From assembly GCA_018466975.1 (NCBI GenBank), contig CM031555.1:620001-684000 (forward strand): 64,000 nucleotides of DNA, written 5' to 3'. Each line of letters begins with the position of its first letter. Position 1 is the first letter of the stretch. The stretch is from Sparassis latifolia (lineage: Eukaryota > Basidiomycota > Agaricomycetes > Polyporales > Sparassidaceae). The position numbers were made by a program, and so were the translations under genes. Of the stretch, positions 32,935-43,784 are shown piece by piece. The notes below the pieces were generated by a model. The model was not told the origin of the DNA. It saw nothing but the letters and a program-made list of their open reading frames with translations, and did no database searches.

Positions 32935-33283
32935 ATCCAACGTACATCTTCAAAGGCGTTGCATTCCCTCTTACGGTGTACATTGCTCGACCTCATCTGG
33001 GAGTCGCATGCAACCTGCATACGTAAAGCGTGTTTCTGTGGGAACGACAAGGGTAGAACGAGCGGCAAAGGCGTATCCAGTCATCCTGCATTCTGGGTAG
33101 GTAATAGTAGCTACAAGCGTCCGCGGAGGGACTTTTTCCTTCTTCATTGACAGCCATCGGCAGCGTAATGTGAGATGCATCCAGAACTATCATACATGCA
33201 AGCAGGCGTTAATATCATAGCAAATATTGCATCGGAAAGAGCGGCTGGCGCCTATGGCGACATGCGGTATGGGGCGACGCAAA
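32935..33283. other. Convergent 3' intergenic region
   Basis: Short stretch between the 3' ends of TYR1 and ILV2; nothing else was recognised. Confidence 0.5.
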
Positions 33284-35681
33284 TCACGTCTTTTTGTTCC
33301 GGGCGTCGTACGCTGCGCGGAAGGTTGGGTGCAGGAGCTGTTCGTGGAGAGCCTTCCCTGCTGGCACCTGCGGATAAATCATTATCAGTATACGTGGTGG
33401 AAGAATTTTCAATGCGGGTAACTGACCATCGGGAATACATGCTCGTTTGTCTCGACCAAGCACTCCATGAGCACCGGTTTCGAGTTATCGTACTCCAAGA
33501 ACTCCTTCATCTTCTCTGGGAGCTCCTCCGCGGAGTGGCATCGGATGGCGTGCACGCGCATCGCCCGCGCGAGCTCGATAAAGTCGGGGTTGGTCATACG
33601 GGTATGAGCGTATCGCGCGTCGTAGAACAGGTCTAAGGGTAAACTGCTGAGCACCGTAGAAATGGAATCGTTTCGTAAGGATGTACCTTGCCATTGGAGA
33701 ACCATGCCCTGGAACTTATTATTGAGCACCATAACTTTAACCCCGATGTCGTACTGCGAGGCAGTAGCAAGCTCCATGGCGGTCATGCTGAATGATGCAT
33801 CGCCATCGATGTCCACGACGGTCTTGTTCGGCGCGCCAACCTTCGCACCGATAGCAGACGGCAGACCGAAACCCATCGTCTGGTGCGCAACATCAGAAAC
33901 AGAAACGTGACACAGATGTCAAGGCACTTACTCCCAACCCTCCTGAAGTGATCATCGACCGCGGTGTACGCCACCTGTAGTGTTGCGCGGTCCACATCTG
34001 GTGCTGTCCAACACCCGTCGTGATGACGACGTTGTCCTTCATGTGCACTGTCTGACGGTCAAGCTCCTCGATCGCCTCCTGGGGCTTCATCAGTGCACCT
34101 GGCTTGCTCTTTAGGTAGGTGAAAGGATACTTCGCCTTCCACTCGCGGATGTCGTTGAACCAATGCGTGCGGGGCGACGAGCGGATCATAGGCACCAAAG
34201 ATGCCAAGTTAGCGACGACGTCGCCGAGGACGGGGATGGATGCATCGACAACCTTGTTGATGTTCTTCGGCTGGATCTCGAAATGGATAATGCCACCACG
34301 GCCCTGGAGGGCCGCAGCGCGCGCCGCTGGCGCGAACAAATCAACCTTGCCCGTAACACGGTCGTCGAAACGCGCGCCGAGAGCAATAATCACGTCTGCC
34401 TCTTGCATCGCGAGGTTAGCGTAGGCCGACCCGTGCATGCCGAGCATGTGCAGGCTCTTCTCGTCGAGCTCGTCAAATGCGCCGAGGCCCTGCAGCGTCG
34501 TCGTGACGGGGATGTTGCCCTCCTGGGCCAGCTGCTTCAGCAGCTTGGGACCCATAGGCGATGAGAGCACGCCATGCCCAGCGTAGATAATCGGCCGTCG
34601 CGCATTGTTGATGAGGTCCGCCGCCTGCTTGATAAGTTGGATGTCCGTTGGCGTGTCCGAAGACTGTAGAGGATTCGACGGCAGACCGAGAGGGCGACCG
34701 GGCGTCGTCGCCTTGTAAGGCAGCGGTGTGCGCAGGACACCCGCAGTGATGTCTTTTGGCAGATCTACAAGGACGGGGCCAGGTCGACCAGAGGTCGCGA
34801 TCTTGAACGCTTCGTTGATGCGCCGTGGGAGCTCCGCGATGTCCTTCACCATGACGTTCCACTTCGTGCACGCCCGCGAGATGCCCACGATGTCCGCTTC
34901 TTGGAACGCGTCGGAGCCAATGGCAGATGTTGCCACCTGACCTGTGAAGACAACCAGGGGCACACCATCACTGAGGGCGTCCTGCATGGGCGTCACTACA
35001 TTCGTCGCACCCGGGCCAGACGTAACGAGGACGACTCCAGGCTTTCCAGTGACGCGCGCATATCCCTCAGCCATGTGCCCCGCACCTTGCTCATGCCGCG
35101 GAAGGATGAAGTCGAACTGTGGGGAATTGTAGATGGCATCAAACACGGGGAGAATGGCGCCCCGGGGTATCCGAAGATATGCTTGACACCATGTCTGACC
35201 ATCATCTCGTGGAAGATCTGTCCGCCAGACATTCCGACGAACGAGTGATCCAAAGGGCCTTCATGATGAGGCCCGAGTATAGGTGGGGGCATGGAGACGT
35301 TATTTTTCGATGGCGCCTGCTGGTAACCCGGAGCAGGTGCAGGCCGCCTAGACGATGTTCAGTCATGTCGAAAATGTAAAACTCAAGCGTCACGTACACA
35401 GCTGCTGTCGCGGTAGCCTCACGCGCAGTCGTGCGACTGATGTTTCTTGCATGTTCCCTGACTCTTGACTTGGCTTCGAGCATGGAATTATTTAGGCTAG
35501 CAGCCGTCGAACGGCAGCGAACGAAGGTGATGACTGCAGGGCTTTTCGCAGCATGCATTCTTGAAGCAGAGAGGGACATGATGGGAAACCACGACCGCCG
35601 CGATGGGGGCACGATAGAAGGAGTGAAAAACCGGAAGCAGGGAGGATTGCCTTCTCGAATTGTATCCAGTGCTCGAGTCAT
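33284..35681 (-). CDS. ILV2: Acetolactate synthase catalytic subunit, mitochondrial
   Basis: The first exon (ATG at 35681, or 35762 if the upstream in-frame ATG is used) is Arg/Ser-rich, as mitochondrial presequences are. The enzyme follows: DHSFVGMSGGQIFHEMMVRH, VKHIFGYPG, LPRHEQGAGHMAEGYAR with the catalytic Glu, LVTSGPGATNVVTPMQDAL, GRPGPVLVDLPKDI, a middle domain with GARFDDRVTGK, and the thiamine-diphosphate motif DIDGDASFSMTAMEL...NNKFQGMV. After two more introns it ends VPAGKALHEQLLHPTFRAAY and stops at 33284. It condenses pyruvate (or pyruvate plus 2-oxobutyrate) in branched-chain amino-acid synthesis with ThDP, Mg2+ and FAD. One base is missing at 35160–35167 (C4G4 on the plus strand): the reading FGYPGAPF must be FGYPGGAILPVFDAI. 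Everything else is intact, so an error in the sequence is the likeliest cause. Confidence 0.93.
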
Positions 35682-36685
35682 ATCCCGGTCAGCTGATTTC
35701 AATGTGGCGTCGATCTCCCTAAATAGGAAGTCACAGTGGATGAGTCCGCGGGCGATTCTCACAACTACTCTAGGGAGACTGGCCGTGCGCCGTGGGCACC
35801 GTACGCAGATTCTTCTGCACTAAGTAAGGAAGTACAAGGACGGAGGATTTTAGATCTAAATTTCTGTAGGGAACAGGGCACGCCGTTCGTGCAATGTGGT
35901 GCCCGCGTCAGCTTTGCCGCCCTCTTTCTAAAACAAATTACTGAACGCTGGATAGTCGGGCATTCACAGATGCAAGACCAACTCCCACGGAACGACTGGC
36001 GCTGCGAACAGCCTGTCATTGTGAAGTAAGCTTACGAGTGGTGACTCACTTGTACAAGTGGCAATTTCCACGTTACAAACTCCGCCTTTCACTTTCACCC
36101 TGTCATATTATTGGCCAGGGAACGTTAGAAGTCCGATAATTAATGAGTGACAAGCAAAAGTAGAAATAAGGTAGAATCCCGATCACGATCGACGTGAGCG
36201 TTTAAGTCACCGACGTCACGTGCCACCGTGCTGCCATGAATTGGCTGATCTCCCGTGTAACGGTCAGATCAGACCAAAAATAATATCTTCTTGCGAACAC
36301 GGGAAAGAATTCACCGTACGTGAAGAGTCACAGTACGCTGAGTAACCGCGAGGATGGGAGCAGGCTCCGCCGACACACTGTGCCAGTGGACGCGTGCATT
36401 TGATTCGCCTCGATCTACTAAGTAATCATCTCTCGTTGGCAGACTGACACTCTGCTTCGACCTTCGTGCCACAGGATATTCGTGTCGGACAGATCTAGTA
36501 AGTTTTACGAGTGAATTGACTCGTATTGTCTGCGGCTGAGCCCTACAGCTTGCGTTGGGTGCTCAGCTGAGGACTTCTCACGCATTCCCATGCTATCGAT
36601 CATTGCAAGAAGCAACACGGGCAGGTGCTCTCGCCTGGTGCTGAACAGACTGGGGTCACGAAGCTTCAGTCAGACTACCTGCAGG
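35682..36685. other. Divergent intergenic region between ILV2 and the FAH gene
   Basis: About 1 kb. It contains dispersed-repeat copy C (36438) and stretches such as GTCACCGACGTCACGTGCC near 36205 with a CACGTG/ACGTCA-like core that could bind bZIP or bHLH factors. No gene was recognised. Confidence 0.45.
36438..36495 (+). repeat. Dispersed repeat, copy C
   Basis: GGCAGACTGACACTCTGCTT then CGACCTTCGTGCC and GATATTCGTGTCGGACAGATC. It aligns end to end with copy B (15819–15876) at roughly 80% identity by eye. Confidence 0.7.
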
Positions 36686-37706
36686 ATGGCAGCGGCGTCT
36701 TTCGTGCAGCAAGGCAAGAAAGTGCGAAAATCTTCAATATTCCGTGGATCATGCTGACCGTCGAGTTAGATCGTCGCGATTGGCCGGAATTACTCGGAGC
36801 ACATCAAGGAGCTAAAGAATGATACCCCAGGAGAACCTATGTTCTTCTTGAAACCGACCTCTAGCTACCTTCCATCAGGCGGGAACGTCGAGATCCCGAA
36901 AGGCGTGACGGCACACTACGAAGGTTGGACGCCCAACTTTTGTCTGTATCAGCCATGGGCTTACGCGTCTGAATCCGACGCGTGCTCGATAGTCGAGCTT
37001 GGCGTGGTCGTTGGGAAGAGCGGTCGAGATATCTCTCAAGCTGATGCGGGCTCGCATGTAGCGGGCTATGGTAAGCTTCCGTCTGCGCGATCCCCGTACT
37101 TCAAAGTCGACCGATTCCCCATCAGCTCTTGCAGTCGATATGACCGCTCGGAACATGCAAGATGTGGTGAAGAAGAAGGGTCATCCTTGGAGTGCAGTGA
37201 AAGGCTTCGATACCTTCACACCAATCAGGTACGAGGCTTGTCAATGCAGCGATACCGGCGTATTTAGACTGTCGCACAGCTCTTACATTCCCAAGTCGTC
37301 AGTGCCTGATCCACAAAATCTCAACCTAACCCTGAAGGTCAGTGCCCTCATGAGATCGGTCAAAGATCGATTCCTAACGCGCTACACGCTTGTAACAGGT
37401 GAACGGTCTGGTCAAGCAGGACGGGAACACAGGGAGTATGATCTTCCCCATCCCACGTCTCATCGAGCACGTCTCCTCCATTATGTCGTTGGAGGTAAGC
37501 ATTTCTCCGTCAATTTCTGTTTATGTTTAACATAATGTGTTGAACAGGAGGGAGACCTTATACTCACGGGAACGCCATCTGGCGTGGGTCCCATCCTACC
37601 TGGAGATCAGGTCGAATGCGCAGTGTCCGATAACACAGGGAAGCAGCTCGCGACGCTCACCTTCGGAGTAGTGCCACGCAACGGCGGTTACGAATTCAAG
37701 CCATGA
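36686..37706 (+). CDS. Fumarylacetoacetate hydrolase family protein, FAHD1-like
   Basis: The ATG at 36686 opens MAAASFVQQGKK, joined through a 48-nt intron (branch TGCTGAC) to IVAIGRNYSEHIKELKND. The FAH fold follows: MFFLKPTSSYLPSGGNVEIP, VTAHYEVELGVVVGKSGRDI with metal-binding Glu residues, ALAVDMTARNMQDVVKKKG, WSAVKGFDTFTPI, VPDPQNLNLTLKVNG, VKQDGNTGSMIF, LIEHVSSIMSLEEGDLILTG and TPSGVGPILPGDQ. Length is about 290 residues, somewhat above the usual FAHD1 size of about 220. Family members are Mg2+/Mn2+-dependent acylpyruvate hydrolases or oxaloacetate decarboxylases, often mitochondrial; which reaction applies is not visible. The acceptor CCATCAG at about 37125 restores the family reading GYALAVDM. 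It converges on the SAPS gene with 138 bases between stops. Confidence 0.88.
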
Positions 37707-37844
37707 TACACGCCGTATTACCCTTCCAGTCTATTCATAACATTGTTCGTGAAGGAATCGTGCAACATGCGCCGCGACGTATAGAAAGCGTACAGGTAGA
37801 TTACAACATCATTACGTATAGCAAAGATTGCGAACATACTTCGC

Positions 37845-40800
37845 TCAGCCGCCTTGCGCAGTCCGTTCGCTCTGCTCACTCGCCGCATCCCCCGCCCGGC
37901 GCTCTGCCGCGCTGTCGTCAAATGAGCCTGTGCTAGATATGCTCGCGAAGCTCCAGCTGTCCGCCCCTGTCGGTGTTTGAGTTCCTTCACCTTCGACTGA
38001 GCCAGAACTTGCGCTCTGGAAGTCACCGAAGTCGCCAAAGTTGTCGTCAAATGACGAAGTTTCCGTGGAGTCTTCTCCGAAAGGAGAAGGGAACGTGAAA
38101 GGATCTGATCCACTTGCTGCAGCGGAGTCGGAGAAGGGTCCAAACGCATCCTAATAAAGTCGAACGTCAGCGATAATAGCGCTAAAGAAGTCCCCCGGCG
38201 CTCACGTCTTCGAAGGGATCTTCGAAGGCGCTGTGAGGCGAGGAAGCAGGAACGAACGAGTCCTGTTGAATTTCAGAATCATGTCCTGGGAACGCGACGA
38301 AGTTCACTGACATCGAAGCCATTCGAGCTTAATGGTCTCCGACCGTTGTTAATATGCTGTCGCGCTGAGACAGGAGGCGAAGGCAAGTCGAACGTCGAAT
38401 GTGCCAACCATCCACTATCCTCTTCCTCATCATCCGACGCTTCATCAGACGACTCGAAGTGTTCCGAAGACTGCATCTCCTGAGCGAGATAGTGCGCGAA
38501 CTGCATGATGCACCGCGCGTTAGCAGCTGGGATAGACAGCAACAAACAGACTTGCTGTAGGCAAACGTACGTGGGGAGGACCCGCTGTCGAAAATTCGTC
38601 GTCCTCGTCGTCCATAGAGGCCGGGCCAAAATCAGCGCTACCCTCTCGGATCTTCGGAGTCCGTCGAAATTCGCTCTTCATCTGTTGGTTGTTATCTCCG
38701 CCGTCATCTGAAGGTACGACTACTTGACTGTCAGTATCTGCTTCGTCCACCCTCCACTGCATTGCTGGCCCACTCCTCATGCCAGGAGCCAGCACAGGCT
38801 TGCCACCTCCCAACAGGCTGGTATCCTTCTTCTTCGTCTCCTTGTAGCGGCCGGTGACATACTCGTCCCACTCAGGCTGAGGCGCGTACTGAGCTGCAAG
38901 CAGACGAAGATCAGGAGGGAAATGCTCCAGGGCGCCGATAACATCTTCGGATATGAGGGTGAGATGACCCATGTACCCCAGCCGCACCCCTTTCGGTTTT
39001 GCGCTGGGAGACGGTATGCTCAGTGCAGAGATCTAGTGATAGTTGGCGCATCACGAACCTCTCAACGTCGTTCCGCTTTGAGCCCTCGATGATCCGGTGC
39101 ATTAGCCGTGCATCGCGGAAGAGTGCTACGGTGAGTTCCCGATTGTATCCACCGTCGATACGACCCGTTAGGATCTGGTGGATCAAATCATATACAACAC
39201 TGTGCAGGAAGTTGTTCCACGGAAAGTCAAAGAACAGGTCCTAAATGATGTCAGCAATATGGTGCGACAGGTAATATAACGCACTCACAAGGAGCGTCGA
39301 CATCACGTTAGCCTGCAAAAATCGCTGTTTCAGTCTCTCACCGAGGACAGGAGGCCCAGGAGGAGTATCATTAGTGTTGACTCTGCGGACGCTGCGGCGA
39401 GAACTACTGGAGCGTGGTCTTGAGGGCGAATCGGAATCTGAGTTCGAGTTCCACGAGTTCTGCCTGTATTGCGGAAAGGCGGCGATATCCGATGTTGAAG
39501 GTGACGATGATGCAATCGGTGATGATGACAGCACTGTTGCTGGTGGACGCTCCAGAGGAGATTCCGTGATGGTTGGGCTGGTATTCATGGGTCGAGGCTC
39601 GTCGTACATGGCAATCTCCTCCATGGCATCGTCGTCCGAGCTGCCTGGTTCATCGTCGCCGCTCATGTCCTCGTCCGAGTCGATCAAAGAAGAGGTGTCG
39701 TGGGATGCGTTTGAAATTGGGAAGTCATGGGTATGCTCAACCTCATCCGCCTCGTCGTCCATGGAATCTTGATCGTTTTCACCGCCGGAGCCAATAGCTA
39801 TGACTTGCGCCAATTCCTCGAGCGCAGAGAGACCGCCTTGGAGTCGGCCCTCGGAGTCGTACAGATGATCATAATCCCTAGTACGATTTAGCAGTGACAT
39901 GTTAGAACAGTGCAGGAGCTCCGCATAGAGCTCGCATATCCGATAGCGCTCGAAAGTGAGCGGATTAAGCGAACCTACAGTAGTCAGGATAGGGCCGTCC
40001 TGCATTGGGGTCAGAAAAGCGCCAAGCACTGACATGCAGAGGCACAGCTGTTCTTATGGACGTACCAGAGACCTTGGATGCAGCAAAAATCGCTGCAGCT
40101 CATCTAAATGGTCGCACATGATCTCCAGGACTGGACCGAGATGCACGACACCCATGCGGTTGACCATCTCCTTCATCGCCTGCTCTAGCTTCTCGCGCCC
40201 GCCATCCGTATTCATCTGTAGGTGCTGTTGAATTTGAATGAGGCGATTCCGTAGTGTGTGGAAGAGGTAAGGCTCGAAATAATCGGAGTTATTCTGTCGT
40301 ATGAGCTCGATGATGATGCAAATCGACTGCACGACCGAAGAAGTGGCAGACTCTAAACTGGGCAGAGTAGCCGCGCAGTCATCATCCTCCATGTGCGGCT
40401 CTTGGTTGGGCCCGTTTTCTGAGGGCGCTGGGGAAACTTGCACAAGATGTAACTGGTCAATTTGGTTACACTGTCACGATGAGCGAGTTCGCGTGCAAAA
40501 CGATTGGATGGCGGGGCGTTGTTTCCGTCGGAGACGCCTGCTCCAGGGGACGGAGCGGCCATGGAGATGATACCCTTGATCAATTCAGAGACCACCGTGT
40601 GCATGTCACTGCTATATGCAGGGGAGAGCAAATCAATTAAACGTGACATGAGATTCTCCTGGGACAGCCACTGTATGCTTAGAAGTGAGAGGAGCTCGCG
40701 GTGAAAGCATGCTCGGCACAGAAAATCACGTACTTCGAGAACACCCGCACCAGCGGGGATTTCGTCCAATTGGATTATGCGGACTAGGAGGTCAGCGAAC

Positions 40801-41484
40801 GCGGGCGTTTCTATGTGGCGGAGCAACCGTTCGACCACCGCGGGCTGCGCTTGGATGAAGGCGAGCATCTGAGCACGGCGCTCTGCATTCACTTCCACGA
40901 GAGTGACAGGGAGAATAAAGCTGTATTCACCTCCGCGGGCTTTTTGCTCAGAAACGTAGCATTAATTTTTGCGAAATGGGACGCCATTACCATCTGTGTC
41001 TTCATATCGTCGGGTGGCCTGTCCAGGACCACCTCCCAGAACGGCGTCAGCAGCTGGTCCGCATGAGTGACGCAGGTCTCGACGATGGACCATATCTCGC
41101 TGCAGAGGACCTCCGTAGCGACATAGGGATACCTTACGGTGCCGATTTGCGAGACCGTGGATCAGAGAGACATCATGCCAACAGCCAAAAGCTCGAACGG
41201 CGACATACTTGAATCTCCCTCGGTCCTCCCCTTCTATTTGCCCCGTCACGTACCCCAGGAGGCGCTGCAACACGTCGACACGCTGGAAATAGTCGATGAG
41301 CCTGGTGTTCTGAGACTTGCATTCCTGCAGCAATTCGTCTTCGTCGAGGATAGCTTCTAAAGAAATGTCCTCCCTATCCAGCAAAGCGTCGATTGAGGAA
41401 GCATTGTGGAATCCAAATCTGTGCGCAGAGAATATGAAGAACCCTTCGCGTAGCCGAGAACCATATTGAATACCTCCAGAACAT
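37845..41484 (-). CDS. SAPS-domain regulatory subunit of a PP2A-like (Sit4/PP6) phosphatase
   Basis: A tiny first exon (ATG at 41484, MFWR) joins to FGFHNASSIDALLDRED, the typical start of SAPS proteins. Then come ISLEAILDEDELLQECKSQN, RLIDYFQRVDVLQRLLGYVT, SEIWSIVETCVTHADQLLTP, INATFLSKKP and helical repeats such as QAQPAVVERLLRHIETPAFA and LLSIQWLSQENLMSRLIDLL. The second half is acidic and Ser/Asp-rich (DSEGRLQGG, DDDAMEEIAMYDEPRP) and ends in a DPFTFPSPFGEDSTETSSF-type tail, stop at 37845. At about 1,000 residues it matches fungal Sap185/190 and human PPP6R proteins, which bind the Sit4/PP6 catalytic subunit and direct it in cell-cycle and nutrient signalling. Numerous introns were placed approximately. 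Confidence 0.9.
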
Positions 41485-41949
41485 GCAGGATAACTTTGGG
41501 TAATCCTCGGCCTCCGAGAGCTATTTACAAAGATAATGGGGCGGCTGCAGGTAGAGGAGGATCTGAGATGTGTTGCGCAAGGCAGATGAGAAGAGTCGAG
41601 CCTATTCCGAGCGAGACGCGGCTAGCTGCTTGGTGGCTGTCCATATGATTGAGTGGGCGAGCTGTATTAAATAATTGCGCTCTTCTGGCTATGTTCCTAC
41701 GTACAACATACATAATCTACCCTCCCACACGCACACGACCAACCCCGCATTCTCCGTGTCTCGAGCACACAGATCCACCTAAAGATAGAGTTGCAGAGGC
41801 ACGATCTCCCGAGCACGCGGAGGTCTCAAGGCTTCGGGTCATAGGATCCATGACACACATCAGATCGACGACAGTAAAGACCTGAGCGGAAATGCAACGC
41901 GGATCCTTGGTAAGACAAATGTGTGCGTGGCCCCGCACGTCAACTGCTG
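41485..41949. other. Intergenic region between SAPS and MTU1 genes
   Basis: Promoter side of the SAPS gene and 3' side of the thiouridylase gene. No further gene was seen. Confidence 0.5.
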
Positions 41950-43586
41950 TCATGTAATGGTGCCGCAGCCAAGGCACCAATCTCCGTCCCACACCGTGGC
42001 GATTTGGCCGGGCGCAACGGCCTTCTGCGGCGCGTCGAACGTGATTCGCAGGGCGCCCTCCGCGTCCCCTCTGACCCGACCAGTCAGTGTCAACATCGAG
42101 AATAGTGGCGATGTGCACTGGGTATTCACCTGCGCACCACACACGGCACGTCCATCATGCGATGCCGAACCTGAATTCGGCCGCGGAATCCTCCCTCATC
42201 AATCCCCGCTGGAGGTGCGTCAGCCCAGATCCATCGCCAATCCGTCGCGATGATATCTGCGCGATATAACGCGGGATGATTTCTAGCGCACACAGCGAGT
42301 CAGTCAAAAGGCAGGACACCTGGCGTGCGACGCGTACGAGCCAGCAACCACATATATTTCGTTCTTCTCGGCATCCTTTTTCGCGACGTACATCTTCTCC
42401 GGCATGCCTCGTATTTTCGCTCCCTGACCGACGGTGTACTGCCATAGACCGTGATGCGTGCCCAGAGCCTTCGCCGTCGCGAGATCGATTATTGGGCCCG
42501 GATTAGGTGTAATGTACTGGGCTGTGAGAGATTACATGAGGGCGAAGAGAGATCACAACAGCCAAGGGCCTACAAATGAAGTCGTCAAATTTCCTTTTCT
42601 CTCCGACGAAGCATATGCCCATGCTCTCCTCCCTCTGCGCGGTCGGAAGCCCCCACTTCCGCGCAAGCGCACGCACCTCGGGCTTGCCGATTCTGGCTAG
42701 CGGGAAGATTGAGCGCGCGAGGCTCGCCTCCGGTATGGCCGAGAGGTAGTAAGTCTGGTCTTTGGACCTATCCGCTGGTCGCAAGAGTTGCGGACGGGGC
42801 ACCTGGTGATTGCCGGACAACATATACGACAGACGGGTAGGCATGGGAGACCAGGATTTGTCGGCGTAATGGCCTTCGACAGAGATGAGAAAGCGAGGCC
42901 ACATACAAGGAGGACAGAGTACCTGTGGCAAGCCAGGAGCTTTTGTCGGTGAGATGTTCCACGAGCGCGCCAAACTTGACTTCCCTGTGCCAGAATTCAT
43001 CAATACAGTAACGACCGCGTAGATATGCTACTCACTTGTTGCACCATATGTCAGGGTTCGGCGTCGCGCCCGCCTCCCACATGCGGAGTGCAGGCTCGAA
43101 GACGCGCGTCCAGTACTGGCGGGACAGGTCGATCTGTGCGCTTCGCCGGTCATTGGTTATGAGCCCCAGAACGCGGGATAACGGAGTGGGCGCACCATCC
43201 TGCAGGGGATGCCGAGCATATCGCACACACGCTGGACATCCGCCCAGTCCTTCTTCCACTCGCAGCCGCTGTCGGTCCCCGACTCGTCGCGCGTGTCCCA
43301 GTTACGCATGTACACGGCGGACAGGTCGTAGTCCTACACCAACCAGTTCGTGACCGACATAACATCAAACAGCTGGATGATACGCCACTTTTTCAGAGAG
43401 CAGCCTCGCGGCCACCGACGAGTCTACTCCGCCCGACATCGCGACGACGACTTTGCGAATGTGTTCAGCACGGCACGCCGGAACAAATGAGGGAGCCTAC
43501 TCACCACGATCGCCCTTCCGAGGAACAAGCCTCGCTACATGGTTGTGGTACAGTGCAAGCCTACGCCCGAGCACGCCAAGCTGCAT
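41950..43586 (-). CDS. MTU1: Mitochondrial tRNA-specific 2-thiouridylase (MnmA/MTU1)
   Basis: The ATG at 43586 gives MQLGVLGRRLALYHNHVARL, a basic amphipathic leader typical of mitochondrial import. Spliced on, it continues VVVAMSGGVDSSVAARLLSE, the PP-loop (SGGVDSS) that adenylates the tRNA. YDLSAVYMRNWDTRDES, DWADVQRVCDMLGIP, ATPNPDIWCNK (first catalytic Cys), EVKFGALVEHLTDKSSWLATG, SKDQTYYLSAIPEASLARSI and EESMGICFVGEKRKF (second catalytic Cys) follow, then the central and C-terminal beta domains (YITPNPGPIIDL, AVAPGQIATVWDGDWCLGCG). It thiolates the wobble uridine (U34) of mitochondrial tRNAs for Lys, Glu and Gln. It diverges from the Trf4-type gene with 198 bases between starts. In yeast the gene is SLM3. 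Confidence 0.9.
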
Positions 43587-43784
43587 GAACGTCCTCTCCA
43601 ACCTGGCCGTCCTCTCTCAGTCGGAGAGGTAGTTAGACGCCCGTCAGAACGCGTGCCTCCTTCCTTTTCCGGACACCCAATTTACTCGCGCCTACCACAC
43701 GGAGCTTCCTGCACTTCCTACTTACCTAGATCACCTTCACTTTCCACCGCATACCACTCACGCATTTCGCCCTGCCATCTGGCC
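43587..43784. promoter_or_regulatory. Short shared promoter region between MTU1 and the Trf4-type gene
   Basis: 198 bases separate the two start codons. The region is pyrimidine-rich toward the plus-strand gene (CCTTCCTTTTCC, about 43667, and CACTTTCCACCGC), which fits a TATA-less fungal promoter. Confidence 0.5.

Noticed and set aside
31342..37706. TYR1, ILV2 and the FAH-family gene considered as a co-regulated amino-acid cluster
   Set aside because: They belong to different pathways or uncertain functions, lie on different strands with separate promoters, and such neighbours are common by chance.
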